From Deltaproteobacteria bacterium (GTDB lineage Bacteria > Desulfobacterota > Binatia > HRBIN30 > CADEER01), in contig JAJCZJ010000119.1 in the NCBI GenBank assembly GCA_029262455.1, positions 37,310-101,309 of the forward strand: a DNA stretch of 64,000 bases. The letters run 5' to 3'. Made by a program: the position numbers and the translations under genes. The notes under the pieces are model-generated. The model was not told the origin of the DNA. It worked only from the letters and a program-made list of their open reading frames with translations, and searched no databases. This document shows positions 7,190 to 16,385 of the stretch, one piece after another (the stretch's first letter is position 1; each line of letters begins with the position of its first letter).

Positions 7190-10100
7190 ATGAACCAACG
7201 AGAAGACCAGCCAGGCACCCCGCTAGGTACCAGTGACCCGATGCACGCCGTGGTAGGGTCGGCCCCAGCCATCGTCGAGCTACGCGAGCAGTTGCAACGA
7301 CTCTCCAGCTTTGACTCCGTGCGCAGTCCGCACGTGCCCACCGTGCTACTTTGCGGCGAAACCGGAACCGGCAAGGGACTGATCGCGAGAACCCTACACG
7401 ACTGCGGTCCGCGTGCGGCTGGGCCATTCATCGACGTCAACTGTGCCGCGATCCCTGAAACGATGCTCGAGGCGGAGCTGTTCGGCTTCGAAGAGGGCGC
7501 GTTCACCGACGCCAAACGAGCAAAGCCAGGCCTATTCGAAGCCGCGGCGGAGGGTTCGCTCTTCCTCGACGAAATCGATTCCTGCTCGCTGACCCTTCAG
7601 AGCAAGCTGTTAAAGGTCATCGAGGACAAGAGCTGTCGCCGGTTAGGTTCTCTCACCTCGCAATCAATCGACACTAAACTCATCGCTGCCAGCCAGCGCA
7701 ATCTCGCCGACCTGGTCAGCTTTGGTCATTTCCGGGCGGACCTCTACCACCGCCTCGCGGTCGTCGTGCTGCAACTACCGACTCTCGCGGAACGCATCGA
7801 AGACATCCCACTCCTCGCCCGCCACTACCTCGACCGATACGCAGACGCACACGGACTTGCCCCAAAAGCTCTCACTGCCGATGGGGAGCTTTGGCTGATC
7901 GAATACGGCTGGCCGGGCAACGTTCGCGAGTTGAGCCACCTAATGGAACGCGTGACCCTCCTGGTGACCAACCACGAGGTCGACTCCGAAACTTTCGAGA
8001 AGCTCCGAGTCCCCGTCACGACCAGAGCGCCCGCAGTCCCGTTCGTACCTTCGGCAGCTCTGCCTACTGCCGCTGCCAGCGCCCCTGCGGTAGGAGGATC
8101 GCCCAGCGACGAGGCTTCCGAGATTCGCGATGCCCTACGCAGAGCCGGTGGCAATGTGGCCGCCGCGGCGCGGATCCTCGGGGTCGGTCGCAACGCACTC
8201 CGCTACCGGATGCGGCGGCACGGCATTGAGAAACCGACCGCTCAGGAACTTGCCGCAGCCACAGCAGGCACAACGACGATTGCCGAGGCACCCACCAGCA
8301 GAATCGCGCCACCCAAAGCGCCACCCCCACAACAGCCGAAGGCACCGCTCGATCCGGAGCCGCCCTCCGAACCGACCGCAGCCCTCCCCCAATGGGAGGA
8401 ACGCACGACTACCGTTCTGTCCATGGAAATCGTCACACCCAACGAAGCCGACGGTGTGATTCGCAGCGACCCCTGGACCATTGCCAGAAGATGGCAGGAT
8501 CGGATCATTGCAGATCGCATTCGCGGCTTTGGCGGGACAATCCTGCAATCCGACCCATCGCGCATCACAGCAGTGTTCGGTGTTCCAAAGGCTCTCGAAC
8601 AGTCTCCGCAACGGGCCATCCGCTGCGGGATGACAATCCTACGGCAGCTCGCCGAGGAGACGGAGCGCGGCAGAGCCGTCCCGCAGATTCGCTTGGCGAT
8701 TCATCTCGGGCCACTACAATTCGATGCCAACGCGGCTGATCTCGCCGCGTCGGTCCTCGCTACCGGCGACACCTTGGTCCTGCCGCAACGACTCCTCGCA
8801 TTCACAGCCGATCGAGAAATCCTAGTATCCGCTTCCGTTGCACGTCGGATCGAAAAGGACTTCGAGATCGTCGACCGACCGGTTCGTTTCGCAGGGTCCG
8901 GTGAAAACACCGAGGCCTACACCGTCGTCGGCGCAACAAAACCGAAAAACGCGCTCGCCAGATCCCCAGAGCTACGATTCGTCGGACGCCAACACGAGAT
9001 CGATCTCATCCATGACTCGTTCGGACGATCGCGCACCGGCAACGGACAGCTCGTTTTTCTCGTCGGGGACGCCGGTATCGGCAAGTCCCGGCTGATCCAA
9101 GAGTTTCGTCAATCGCTCAAGAACGAAGACTGCGCGTGGGTCGAAGGACGGTGCGCCGCTTACGGAACGTCGACCGCCTTTCTCCCCATCGTCAACGCAC
9201 TGCGATCGTACCTCGAGATCGAAGACCGCGACGACGAGGCAGCTGCCGAAGCGAAGATCGCAGAGCGGGTCGACGCACTCGGAGACGATCTGCAATGGAC
9301 GAAACCGTTCCTTCGACAGATCCTCTCCATGAAGAGCGACGAGCGCGCGACAGAGCTCGACCCCGGACGAAGGCGGAGTGAAATTTTTCGCGCCTTGCAG
9401 TCCATTGCCATCCGAGAATCGGAGCGCCGCCCCCTCATCATCTGCATCGAAGATCTCCACTGGATCGACGAAGCGTCGGAGGAATTCTTGGTCTTTCTGG
9501 CCGAGACGCTGCCCGCAAGCCGCGCGTTACTCCTCTGCTCGTACCGACCCGGATACCAGCACCCGTTCGGCGATCGCAGTTACCACCAGCGCCTGTCTCT
9601 GACCGCCCTCTCAATAAAGGATACAGCGTCAATCGCCGAATCCGCACTAGGCGTCCACGAGCTACCCGCTGAAGTCAAAGAACTGATCGCCGAGAAGGCC
9701 GAGGGAAACCCTTTCTACATCGAAGAGATCGCAGCTTCGCTCATCGAAGACGGCTCAATCGCGAAGCACAACGGCAAGGTTCAGCTCATGCGGCGACGCG
9801 AAGAGATCGATGTCCCAGATACGATCCAAGACGTCCTGATTGCGCGTATCGACCGACTCGCAGACGAGCCGCGACTGGCGATACAAATTGCCGCCGTCAT
9901 CGGCCGCGAGTTTGCTCTTCGTCTTCTCGAACGCATCAGTGAAACAGGTGATACCGTTCGCGGCCAGATCAACGAATTGCGAGCACTCGAGCTGATTTAC
10001 GAAAAGGGAATGCATCCAGAGCTCGCGTACATGTTCAAGCACGCGCTGACCCACGACGTCGCCTACAACAGCGTCCACCATCGACGACGCACCGACTTGC

Positions 10101-11584
10101 ACCGCATCATCGGCCTCGCCATCGAAGAACTCTACACGGACCGTCTGGCCGAGCATTACGAAACCCTCGCCCACCACTTCAGTGAGGGACACGATTGGCA
10201 ACGCGCCCTGCATTATCACACGATGGCCGCCGAAAAGGCCGCCGAGAGCCACGCCAATCGCTCGGTCACCGAACACTGTCAGCGCGGCCTTGCCATCGCT
10301 GCTCAACTCGGCGAGGCGATCGCAGATCCCGCAATCTGCAACCTCGAGGAACGCAGCGGTCTGGCATTGTTCTACTTGAGTGAGTTCAGAGAATCCGGCC
10401 GCGCCTACGAACGCGCCGCTGCCCGCGCCAGCGATGCCCACGTGCGCGCTATACTGCTCGCGTCCTCTGGTCTCAGCTTCTTCTGGGCACACGACTACGA
10501 AGATACCAGTCGCGTGTTGAGCTCAGCCAAACAACTCGCCGACGCATCCAACGACAAGGCCGCACTCAGTGTCGTCGGCTATCTGGCCAGCACCTACGAA
10601 GGAATCATCAACGCCGACTTCGAGACCTACGAGCGCCACTGCAACCAGGCCCTGCTGCTACAGCAGGAAAGCGGCTCCGAGTTGGCCGAGGGTATCGGCT
10701 GCTTCGCCCGGTCCGAGCTCTACGAATGGACTGGACGCTACCAACAGGCTGTCGAAGTCGCCGACCGCGGTATCGCAATCGGCAAGAAGTTGAAGCTCTC
10801 ACACATCATCATCTGGCCCATGTGGTTCGGCGCCAAGGCTCAGTGCTGCTTGGGCAACTACGGCGAGGCGCTGAGCCGACTACACGAAGCGTCAGACCTT
10901 TGCGCGCGGATCGGAGACCGCGCATGGCGAAGCCGGATGCTCAACACCCTCGGCTGGTGCTACGCCGAGATCGGCGCGCACGAGACCGCGGCCGGGTACA
11001 ACACGCAAGCTGCGGCCCTGGCCCACGACATCGGAGACCTCGAGATCATCGCCAACTCGGAAATCAACATCGCGCTCAATCATCTCGCCGCCGGCCACCT
11101 CGATGAAGCCGAGGAACTGATCGCCCCGATGCGCGCGCATCTGGAAGGCCCGCCCGACGACCCCTGGATGTTCTGGCGCTTCGCGCTGCACGTTCTCAAC
11201 GCCGACGCCCGCATCGCTATTGCCCGCCGCGACCTCGACCAAGCGCTTCAACTCACAGAAAGACAAGTCAGCAGCGCAGCAACCCACCGCGCCCCCAAGA
11301 TCGAAGCGCGCGCCGCGGCGCTCTGTGGACAGATCCTCCTCGATATGGATCGACGGCCGGAAGCGCTCGAAGCACTCTCCACAGCGGCCCAAGTAGCCGA
11401 ACAGATCCAGTACCGTCGCGGCTTTTGCGAAACCCTCAAGTTGGCGTCAGAAGCCCACCGCAGAGACGGTAACGCACAAAGTGCAGACGAGGCTATCGCC
11501 CGAGCGAGACAACTGGCTGCGGCGTCAGCAGATTCGCTGAGCGACGAACAGCTACGCAGGCGGCTGCTCGCCGAAATCGGCTAA
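7190..11584 (+). CDS. chimeric regulator: sigma-54 activator AAA+ domain, Fis-type HTH, degenerate class III cyclase domain, STAND ATPase, TPR
   Basis: A 1464-residue protein from ATG 7190; the longer frame from a TTG at 7019 would run through the mddA promoter region. Order of domains: sigma-54 AAA+ (about 18-260; Walker A GETGTGKG, loop GAFTDA instead of GAFTGA, Walker B SLFLDEI, and WPGNVREL); Fis-like HTH (308-345); proline-rich linker (365-400); class III cyclase-like domain (405-580) in which the metal Asp and base-binding Asn positions are replaced (SMEI, DPSRITAVFG, LVLPQRL), so probably inactive; STAND/AAA ATPase (594-980; GDAGIGKS, IICIEDLHW); TPR repeats to the end. There is no N-terminal receiver or GAF domain, so sensing may reside in the C-terminal half. 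It probably controls mddA. Confidence 0.85.
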   Translation: MNQREDQPGTPLGTSDPMHAVVGSAPAIVELREQLQRLSSFDSVRSPHVPTVLLCGETGTGKGLIARTLHDCGPRAAGPFIDVNCAAIPETMLEAELFGFEEGAFTDAKRAKPGLFEAAAEGSLFLDEIDSCSLTLQSKLLKVIEDKSCRRLGSLTSQSIDTKLIAASQRNLADLVSFGHFRADLYHRLAVVVLQLPTLAERIEDIPLLARHYLDRYADAHGLAPKALTADGELWLIEYGWPGNVRELSHLMERVTLLVTNHEVDSETFEKLRVPVTTRAPAVPFVPSAALPTAAASAPAVGGSPSDEASEIRDALRRAGGNVAAAARILGVGRNALRYRMRRHGIEKPTAQELAAATAGTTTIAEAPTSRIAPPKAPPPQQPKAPLDPEPPSEPTAALPQWEERTTTVLSMEIVTPNEADGVIRSDPWTIARRWQDRIIADRIRGFGGTILQSDPSRITAVFGVPKALEQSPQRAIRCGMTILRQLAEETERGRAVPQIRLAIHLGPLQFDANAADLAASVLATGDTLVLPQRLLAFTADREILVSASVARRIEKDFEIVDRPVRFAGSGENTEAYTVVGATKPKNALARSPELRFVGRQHEIDLIHDSFGRSRTGNGQLVFLVGDAGIGKSRLIQEFRQSLKNEDCAWVEGRCAAYGTSTAFLPIVNALRSYLEIEDRDDEAAAEAKIAERVDALGDDLQWTKPFLRQILSMKSDERATELDPGRRRSEIFRALQSIAIRESERRPLIICIEDLHWIDEASEEFLVFLAETLPASRALLLCSYRPGYQHPFGDRSYHQRLSLTALSIKDTASIAESALGVHELPAEVKELIAEKAEGNPFYIEEIAASLIEDGSIAKHNGKVQLMRRREEIDVPDTIQDVLIARIDRLADEPRLAIQIAAVIGREFALRLLERISETGDTVRGQINELRALELIYEKGMHPELAYMFKHALTHDVAYNSVHHRRRTDLHRIIGLAIEELYTDRLAEHYETLAHHFSEGHDWQRALHYHTMAAEKAAESHANRSVTEHCQRGLAIAAQLGEAIADPAICNLEERSGLALFYLSEFRESGRAYERAAARASDAHVRAILLASSGLSFFWAHDYEDTSRVLSSAKQLADASNDKAALSVVGYLASTYEGIINADFETYERHCNQALLLQQESGSELAEGIGCFARSELYEWTGRYQQAVEVADRGIAIGKKLKLSHIIIWPMWFGAKAQCCLGNYGEALSRLHEASDLCARIGDRAWRSRMLNTLGWCYAEIGAHETAAGYNTQAAALAHDIGDLEIIANSEINIALNHLAAGHLDEAEELIAPMRAHLEGPPDDPWMFWRFALHVLNADARIAIARRDLDQALQLTERQVSSAATHRAPKIEARAAALCGQILLDMDRRPEALEALSTAAQVAEQIQYRRGFCETLKLASEAHRRDGNAQSADEAIARARQLAAASADSLSDEQLRRRLLAEIG

Positions 11585-11732
11585 CCCACTGTGATAATCG
11601 GATACCCGCAACAGGTCGATCGTTCCAGGGCGCAACTGTTCAGACCAAGAATCACGAGGGCTTCGAGACCACCGTGGACGCCGCCGCCAATCCGCGATAG
11701 TGCTCCCGGCAGGGCACGAATGGGAGACTCGG

Positions 11733-12785
11733 ATGGCGTCGTCGCTACAATCACTCATCGCATCAGGCACCAAGCTTTGGCTCGACTCGATCGATCCTGA
11801 TCTGGTCGCCAGCAATCGCAAACTCGGGGCTACCGGCGCCACGTCCAACCCGATCATCGTCTCGGACCTGATCAAGAGTGGTCGCTTCGACGCGGACCTC
11901 GCGCGCTGCGTCGACGATGGGCTCGACGACGAGGCAATCGCCTGGGCGATGACCGATCAGCTGGTGCGCAACGCCCAAGAAGTCTTCGAACCGGTCTGGC
12001 AAGAAACCAAAGGCAATGACGGTTACGTCAGCTTCGAGCTCGATCCGTTGCTCGAAGACCTCGAGCTCGGCCCGTCGCACGAGGAGCGCGTCGCGAAATA
12101 CATCGAGCTGGGTAAAAAGTGGAGCGCCGGCCACACCAACCGAATGATCAAGGTTCCGGCTACGCCGGCCGGACTCGATGCGCTCGAAGAGCTATGCGCG
12201 GCCGGCGTGACACTCAACGTCACGCTGATTTTCACCGATCGGCAGTACCGCCTCGCCCGCGAAGCGGTGTGGCGCGGAGCCCAGCGGCGCGCATCCCTCG
12301 ACTCGTTCAAGAGCGTCTATTCGATCTTCGTGTCGCGTGTCGACGTTTACACCGAGAAGACAGTTCCTGACCTGAGCCAGTCTGCCCAAGGCGAGGTTGG
12401 CCTCGTCGGGGTCAAGCGCATCTGGGCCGACAATCAAAAGTTCTGGGCCGAGAAGGGCTTGCCGTTGGAGCAGGAAATCATCTTCGCCAGCACCGGTACC
12501 AAGAAGGCGAGTGATCCGGTGGACAAATACGTTGGCGCGCTGGCCGGCAGCGACATTCAAACGAATCCGCCGAAGACCAACGACGACATCGAGGCATTGG
12601 GCAAGAGCTACACGCGAGCGGTCGACCAACTACCCGCCGCCGTCGTTCTCGACGAAATCGACGCCAAGGTCGATCAAGCGCAGCTCGAAGAAGTCCTCAT
12701 GCGCGAGGGCACCGCAAAATTCGCCGACCCGCACAAAGCCCTGATCGAACTCATCAAAGAGAAACGAAACACCCTCGCCGCCTGA
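11733..12785 (+). CDS. tal: transaldolase
   Basis: A 350-residue protein from ATG 11733, which has GGGAG six bases upstream; the frame upstream to 11700 looks non-coding. GATSNPIIV near residue 36 and [15 protein letters not shown] (about 138-152) are the family signatures; the Lys in KVPAT is the Schiff-base residue. Transaldolase moves a dihydroxyacetone unit between sugar phosphates in the non-oxidative pentose phosphate pathway. The length is that of the longer subfamily found in actinobacteria, cyanobacteria and some delta-like bacteria. It appears monocistronic, with a GC-rich hairpin at its stop codon. Confidence 0.9.
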   Translation: MASSLQSLIASGTKLWLDSIDPDLVASNRKLGATGATSNPIIVSDLIKSGRFDADLARCVDDGLDDEAIAWAMTDQLVRNAQEVFEPVWQETKGNDGYVSFELDPLLEDLELGPSHEERVAKYIELGKKWSAGHTNRMIKVPATPAGLDALEELCAAGVTLNVTLIFTDRQYRLAREAVWRGAQRRASLDSFKSVYSIFVSRVDVYTEKTVPDLSQSAQGEVGLVGVKRIWADNQKFWAEKGLPLEQEIIFASTGTKKASDPVDKYVGALAGSDIQTNPPKTNDDIEALGKSYTRAVDQLPAAVVLDEIDAKVDQAQLEEVLMREGTAKFADPHKALIELIKEKRNTLAA

Positions 12786-12792
12786 GGCGGCG
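12776..12792. terminator. GC-rich hairpin centred on the transaldolase stop codon
   Basis: CGCCGCC and GGCGGCG form a 7-base stem whose 3-base loop is the TGA stop. It lies between two convergent genes (the next gene ends at 12799). There is no T-run, so termination here is only a suggestion. Confidence 0.35.
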
Positions 12793-12798
12793 GTGGTC

Positions 12799-13956
12799 CT
12801 ACTTCAACAGCTCGCCTGCTCGTAGTCCCGCGGCAATGCATTGGGCGATTCCCTCGGATATCGTCGGGCTGTAGTGGACGCGATCGACGTAGTTTTCTTT
12901 TCTCTTGCGGCCCTGTCCGACGTGGGCGCACCAGTGGAAGTTTTCGCCCAATTCATTTCTTGACGCCATCGCCTTCACCAGGTTGTAGCTGTCGAACGGC
13001 TCCGGCACTGGCTGCCAAAAGAAGGCCGTGCGGATGCCGTAGACTCGTCCGATGGCGGCGATCGCTTCGACATTCGCCCGATACCGGCGAGCGACGAGCT
13101 TGGCGGGTTCGTTCACGATCCGGGTCCCATCTCGCACCAACCCCGCTCCCCATTGCTGGACGGTGCCGACATTCGTCGTCTTCTCGAACAGTTGAAACAG
13201 CGGTAGCAAGCGAAGGACTGCCCACGCCCCCGACGACAGCTCCTGTTCCGTCTTGACCGTCGTCGAGAACGTCGAGAACGGAGGCTCACGCGTAAAGTTG
13301 TTGTCGTTGAGCCCATCGAGGAAGATCGCCAGGTCCGGTCTGGGGCCGAACGTCGCCTGCTTGTCGAATTGGATTCGCTCCTGCGTCGAGTAGTAACCGC
13401 CACGCGCTACGTTGTAGACGTGGACTGGTCGGTCGCCGGCGCCGGCGAGTGCCGCTTGCAGCCTTGACGGGATCGTATCCTCGTCCGCAACACCGTATCC
13501 GAAGGCCGTCGAGCCGCCGAAGAAGAAAATGTTGTACGCCTTGCGGTCGGGCGGCCATACGGCTTGGTCCAATCCAAGCCGGTACCCAGGCGGAGATACG
13601 TTGACGAAACGTCCCGCCAACGGCGCTTCGCGAACCTGGGCCTGCACGTCGCGAACGAAGCCCATCGAGAACTCGTTCATCAAGTCCGTGCGCTCACTTT
13701 CGCTGAGATCGGGATAGGCCAAGGCCAACGCCTCGTGGCGATAGTCCGCGAACTCCTTACCCTCGGCAGAATCCTCGCCACCGACGAACGGCCATGCCAA
13801 GAGATTCGCCGCAGCAAAAAAAACGCAGGTGGCTGTGAAGATCGTCGAGATCGCGACAAAACCGGCAGCACCTCGCTGAAGCATCACCAGAAACGGCGAC
13901 GGCACAGTAGCGCTTTGCTCTAGTCCCACCCCGCCATCGTTCGATTCCCTCGGCAT
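12799..13956 (-). CDS. membrane-anchored SGNH/GDSL-hydrolase-like protein
   Basis: A 385-residue protein with one hydrophobic segment at about 33-58, so probably anchored with its domain outside the cytoplasm. NIFFFGGSTAFGYG (about 141-154) holds the nucleophile-Ser block I of SGNH hydrolases, YNVARGGYYST is block II-like, LDGLNDNN block III, and DRVHYSPT near the C-terminus is the Asp-x-x-His block V. The family includes esterases and acyl- or acetyl-modifying enzymes of polysaccharides. It is the last gene of a long leftward cluster, seven bases after the hotdog gene. The substrate is unknown. Confidence 0.7.
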   Translation of the reverse strand: MPRESNDGGVGLEQSATVPSPFLVMLQRGAAGFVAISTIFTATCVFFAAANLLAWPFVGGEDSAEGKEFADYRHEALALAYPDLSESERTDLMNEFSMGFVRDVQAQVREAPLAGRFVNVSPPGYRLGLDQAVWPPDRKAYNIFFFGGSTAFGYGVADEDTIPSRLQAALAGAGDRPVHVYNVARGGYYSTQERIQFDKQATFGPRPDLAIFLDGLNDNNFTREPPFSTFSTTVKTEQELSSGAWAVLRLLPLFQLFEKTTNVGTVQQWGAGLVRDGTRIVNEPAKLVARRYRANVEAIAAIGRVYGIRTAFFWQPVPEPFDSYNLVKAMASRNELGENFHWCAHVGQGRKRKENYVDRVHYSPTISEGIAQCIAAGLRAGELLK

Positions 13957-13963
13957 CCGAAAG

Positions 13964-14362
13964 CTAGAATGGAACGAAGACGGTACCGGTACCCGTCACC
14001 ATTCGATCTCCCGCCTCGGTTTCGAGCAACAAGTCGCACTCCAGCAACCTCCCGGCGTCTTGTTCCTCCACATCGGTCACAACGCCGTTGACCAGGAGAG
14101 CGACATTCGGCTGCACAAAGGCCCGAAACGTCGCCGAGATGCGGCGAACTTCGGCTCCTGGCGCCGCGCCTTCGAGGAGGCGGGAGAACATTGCCAGGCT
14201 CATGTTGCCCGGTGCAATCTGGCCGGGGAGTCCGTCTTTCTTACCGCCCTCTTCCGATAGAAAGCGCGGCGCGACTTGGTTCGCCGCGCGGACGTAGTCA
14301 CCAATCTGCTCCCGAGCGAGGGTCAACTTCAGCGGCGTGAGATCGTCTCCAAAATCCAACAT
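13964..14362 (-). CDS. MaoC-like hotdog dehydratase subunit
   Basis: A 132-residue protein of about the size of a single hotdog domain. GQIAPGNMSLAMFSRLLEGAAPGAEVRRISATFRA corresponds to the central helix and following strand of MaoC/HadB-like proteins (positions about 47-81). With the gene eight bases upstream it looks like the two-subunit (R)-3-hydroxyacyl dehydratase/enoyl hydratase arrangement known from HadAB and from steroid-catabolic hydratases. The usual Asp/His hydratase pair is not obvious in this subunit, so it may be the partner chain. Confidence 0.65.
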   Translation of the reverse strand: MLDFGDDLTPLKLTLAREQIGDYVRAANQVAPRFLSEEGGKKDGLPGQIAPGNMSLAMFSRLLEGAAPGAEVRRISATFRAFVQPNVALLVNGVVTDVEEQDAGRLLECDLLLETEAGDRMVTGTGTVFVPF

Positions 14363-14370
14363 CGCGGCGC

Positions 14371-14811
14371 CTACCGAAACATCATCTTCTGGTCGATCAC
14401 CGCGACCATTTCTTCACGCTGATTGAAAACCGACACCCGTAGAACCAAAAAAGTTAGATTCCCCGAACGCCCGGTCTTTTCGTAGATGTCATGCAGGGTC
14501 CCAACACCGGTGAGAACATCACCGACTCGCACCCGCACTCCGATTTCGACATCTTTTCCGGCATCCATGCCGCGATACATCAAGTCCATGGGAATACCGT
14601 CCGGAACCCACTTCTTTCGATGCAAAGTGATCGCAAAAGTGGGATTGGCAACCAGGTCCGGTCCATCTTCGATATAGCAGGCAGCAGTTTCGCCACATGC
14701 GCGCGAGTACCGAATCAGCTGATCCGCGGTAACGGGTTTGGACTTGGAGCGTTCGAACTCCTGCCCGATCAGACTTCGATCCAACTCCAACTCGTTGAGC
14801 GGACTAGGCAC
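14371..14811 (-). CDS. FAS1-like hotdog dehydratase subunit (MaoC N-terminal type)
   Basis: A 146-residue hotdog protein. The N-terminus LIGQEFERSKSKPVTADQLIRYSRACGE and later VGDVLTGVGTLHDIYEKTGRSGNLTFLVL fit the FAS1-like dehydratase family, which pairs with MaoC-type subunits to hydrate enoyl-CoA or dehydrate 3-hydroxyacyl thioesters. The partner gene follows at eight bases. Its start lies inside the last codons of the PHP gene (8-base overlap), indicating translational coupling. Residues around LVANPTFAITL form the substrate-tunnel strand. The substrate is not known; the thiolase/DUF35 genes upstream suggest an acyl-CoA or steroid-related compound. Confidence 0.7.
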   Translation of the reverse strand: MPSPLNELELDRSLIGQEFERSKSKPVTADQLIRYSRACGETAACYIEDGPDLVANPTFAITLHRKKWVPDGIPMDLMYRGMDAGKDVEIGVRVRVGDVLTGVGTLHDIYEKTGRSGNLTFLVLRVSVFNQREEMVAVIDQKMMFR

Positions 14812-15460
14812 GTGACGCCCTCACTCGTTCGCGAAAATCGACAGCGCGGTAGCTGCCCTCGCGCAACTCACTCACCAGGTCGTCGATGTCGCGAATCTCT
14901 GCGTCGAACTCAGTCGCGCAAATCCCGATCAACGAGACGAGATGCGCATCGCTACCGCCGAAGCCTTTGTACCCGTGCTGCTTCATCACCTCTTCGACGC
15001 GCTCATTCTCCCCGCGGCGGCTACCGCCATTCAACGCCTCGACCGTTCGAACTCCTTCGAGTGCTGGCTTGTCTTCGTAGTGCTCGCAAAGGCCAATGGT
15101 CGGGCGGCCCGGGTGACAAGGCGCTGCGATTCCGCCCATCCGTTCGACCTCGAGAATCACTTCCTGCGCATCCAAGCGAACATCGGAGAAATCGAAGCGG
15201 CTCGCCATCTCATCCGTGACCCCGTAGAGCAATACGTGGCCGTAATTCGTCTCCACCTCGGCGCCGCGTAGGATAATCAACTCGTAGCGATCTTCGAGGT
15301 CGCGGTAATCTACATCCGAACTCCACTGGCGGTGCTCCGTAAGGACGATTCCGTCGACCGGAACAACGTCCTTTTTCTTCGTCAGCCACTTCAAATAGCC
15401 CTCGATCGGGGCTCGGCTGTCATCCGAAGCGTCAGTATGGGCGTGCAGGTCGAGAATCAT
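14804..15460 (-). CDS. PHP-domain metal-dependent phosphoesterase
   Basis: A 218-residue protein when started at ATG 15460, where the PHP motif begins at once (MILDLHAHTDASDDS). A TTG start at 15535 would add 25 unrelated residues. Further metal-site motifs are IVLTEHRQWS (about 47), AAPCHPGRP and GGSDAHLVSLIG. The layout is like the TrpH/YciV group, whose members hydrolyse nucleotides or oligonucleotides, but a polymerase-type PHP role cannot be excluded. It sits between a transglutaminase-like gene (104 bases upstream) and the hotdog pair, which it overlaps by eight bases. Confidence 0.75.
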   Translation of the reverse strand: MILDLHAHTDASDDSRAPIEGYLKWLTKKKDVVPVDGIVLTEHRQWSSDVDYRDLEDRYELIILRGAEVETNYGHVLLYGVTDEMASRFDFSDVRLDAQEVILEVERMGGIAAPCHPGRPTIGLCEHYEDKPALEGVRTVEALNGGSRRGENERVEEVMKQHGYKGFGGSDAHLVSLIGICATEFDAEIRDIDDLVSELREGSYRAVDFRERVRASRA

Positions 15461-15563
15461 CGGCAGGGATAAGATCGAAAACGTGCAACTACGGAAGGCC
15501 TCGCGACCGCCAAACGGCGGTTCCCGGGCAACCAAGTCAGACTTCCCCCCAACCCCGGCGAAG

Positions 15564-16385
15564 TCAAGGCACCGCTCGACGCGCCCCAGTTACCTCAATC
15601 TTGGAAATCGAACCGCGAATCATGCGCTCGAGGTGCGCGATTCCATAGCCCGGGCCTTCATCGACATACTCAAAGCTCGGAATATAGAAGACCGGCGTCG
15701 GGCCTCGAAGCGCGGCATCGGCGAGATGCCAACGGCCGTCGTCAAAAATCTCGGTCCATGCGTGGCCATAGGCCCCCGCTCCGCTTTGCGACGGCACACC
15801 GATCACAGTGCCGTGGACGACCTTTGACGGCAGACCGAACGAACGCGCCAGCGCAGCCAACAGAACCGCGTGCTCCGTACAATCACCAGACCTGTGGCGT
15901 GCTACTTGCGAAGCGACGTCGTTGCCACGACCGAGGGACTTGTCAGTGATGTAGTCCGCGACAAAACCGGTCAACGCCTCGCGCGAAGGCCTGGCTCCGA
16001 GATCCTTGGCAGCCTGTCGAGCCACCGTCACAACCGGCTCTTCATCAAAGTCCACCAAAAATGAAGCAGCGCGATGGATCTGCGATGGAGCGACATCCCG
16101 CATCGGGTATCGACCGATCTCAACCTCGAGGCGATCCTCTCGAACGATGCCGACATCCCAACCTAGGATCGTGCTGGCGAGGTATGTAGGATCCTGAGCA
16201 TACAGCACCAATCGCAAGTGCGACGCGCCATGCAAAGAAACGTCGGCTTGCACCGAAAAGGGGAGTACGTGGAGGTAGAGACCGACTCCCTCCGTCGACC
16301 ACGCAAGCGTCGCCGTCGCAACGGTGATCGCCAGAGCTGCAGCGACTCGTACGGCCCAAGACGGCACGGAATCAGAACCTGCCAC
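15564..16385 (-). CDS. transglutaminase-like (TGc) superfamily protein, exported
   Basis: About 273 residues from GTG 16385 (a GTG at 16367 is also possible; neither has a strong ribosome site). An N-terminal hydrophobic segment (SWAVRVAAALAITVATATLAWS) suggests export or anchoring. The catalytic triad of the papain-like TGc fold is visible: RSGDCTEHAVLLAALARSFG (Cys), YGHAWTEIF (His), WHLADAA (Asp). The start overlaps the end of the upstream lipoprotein gene, so the two are probably made together. Such proteins act as proteases or amide-transfer enzymes in the envelope; the substrate is unknown. Confidence 0.75.
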   Translation of the reverse strand: MAGSDSVPSWAVRVAAALAITVATATLAWSTEGVGLYLHVLPFSVQADVSLHGASHLRLVLYAQDPTYLASTILGWDVGIVREDRLEVEIGRYPMRDVAPSQIHRAASFLVDFDEEPVVTVARQAAKDLGARPSREALTGFVADYITDKSLGRGNDVASQVARHRSGDCTEHAVLLAALARSFGLPSKVVHGTVIGVPSQSGAGAYGHAWTEIFDDGRWHLADAALRGPTPVFYIPSFEYVDEGPGYGIAHLERMIRGSISKIEVTGARRAVP

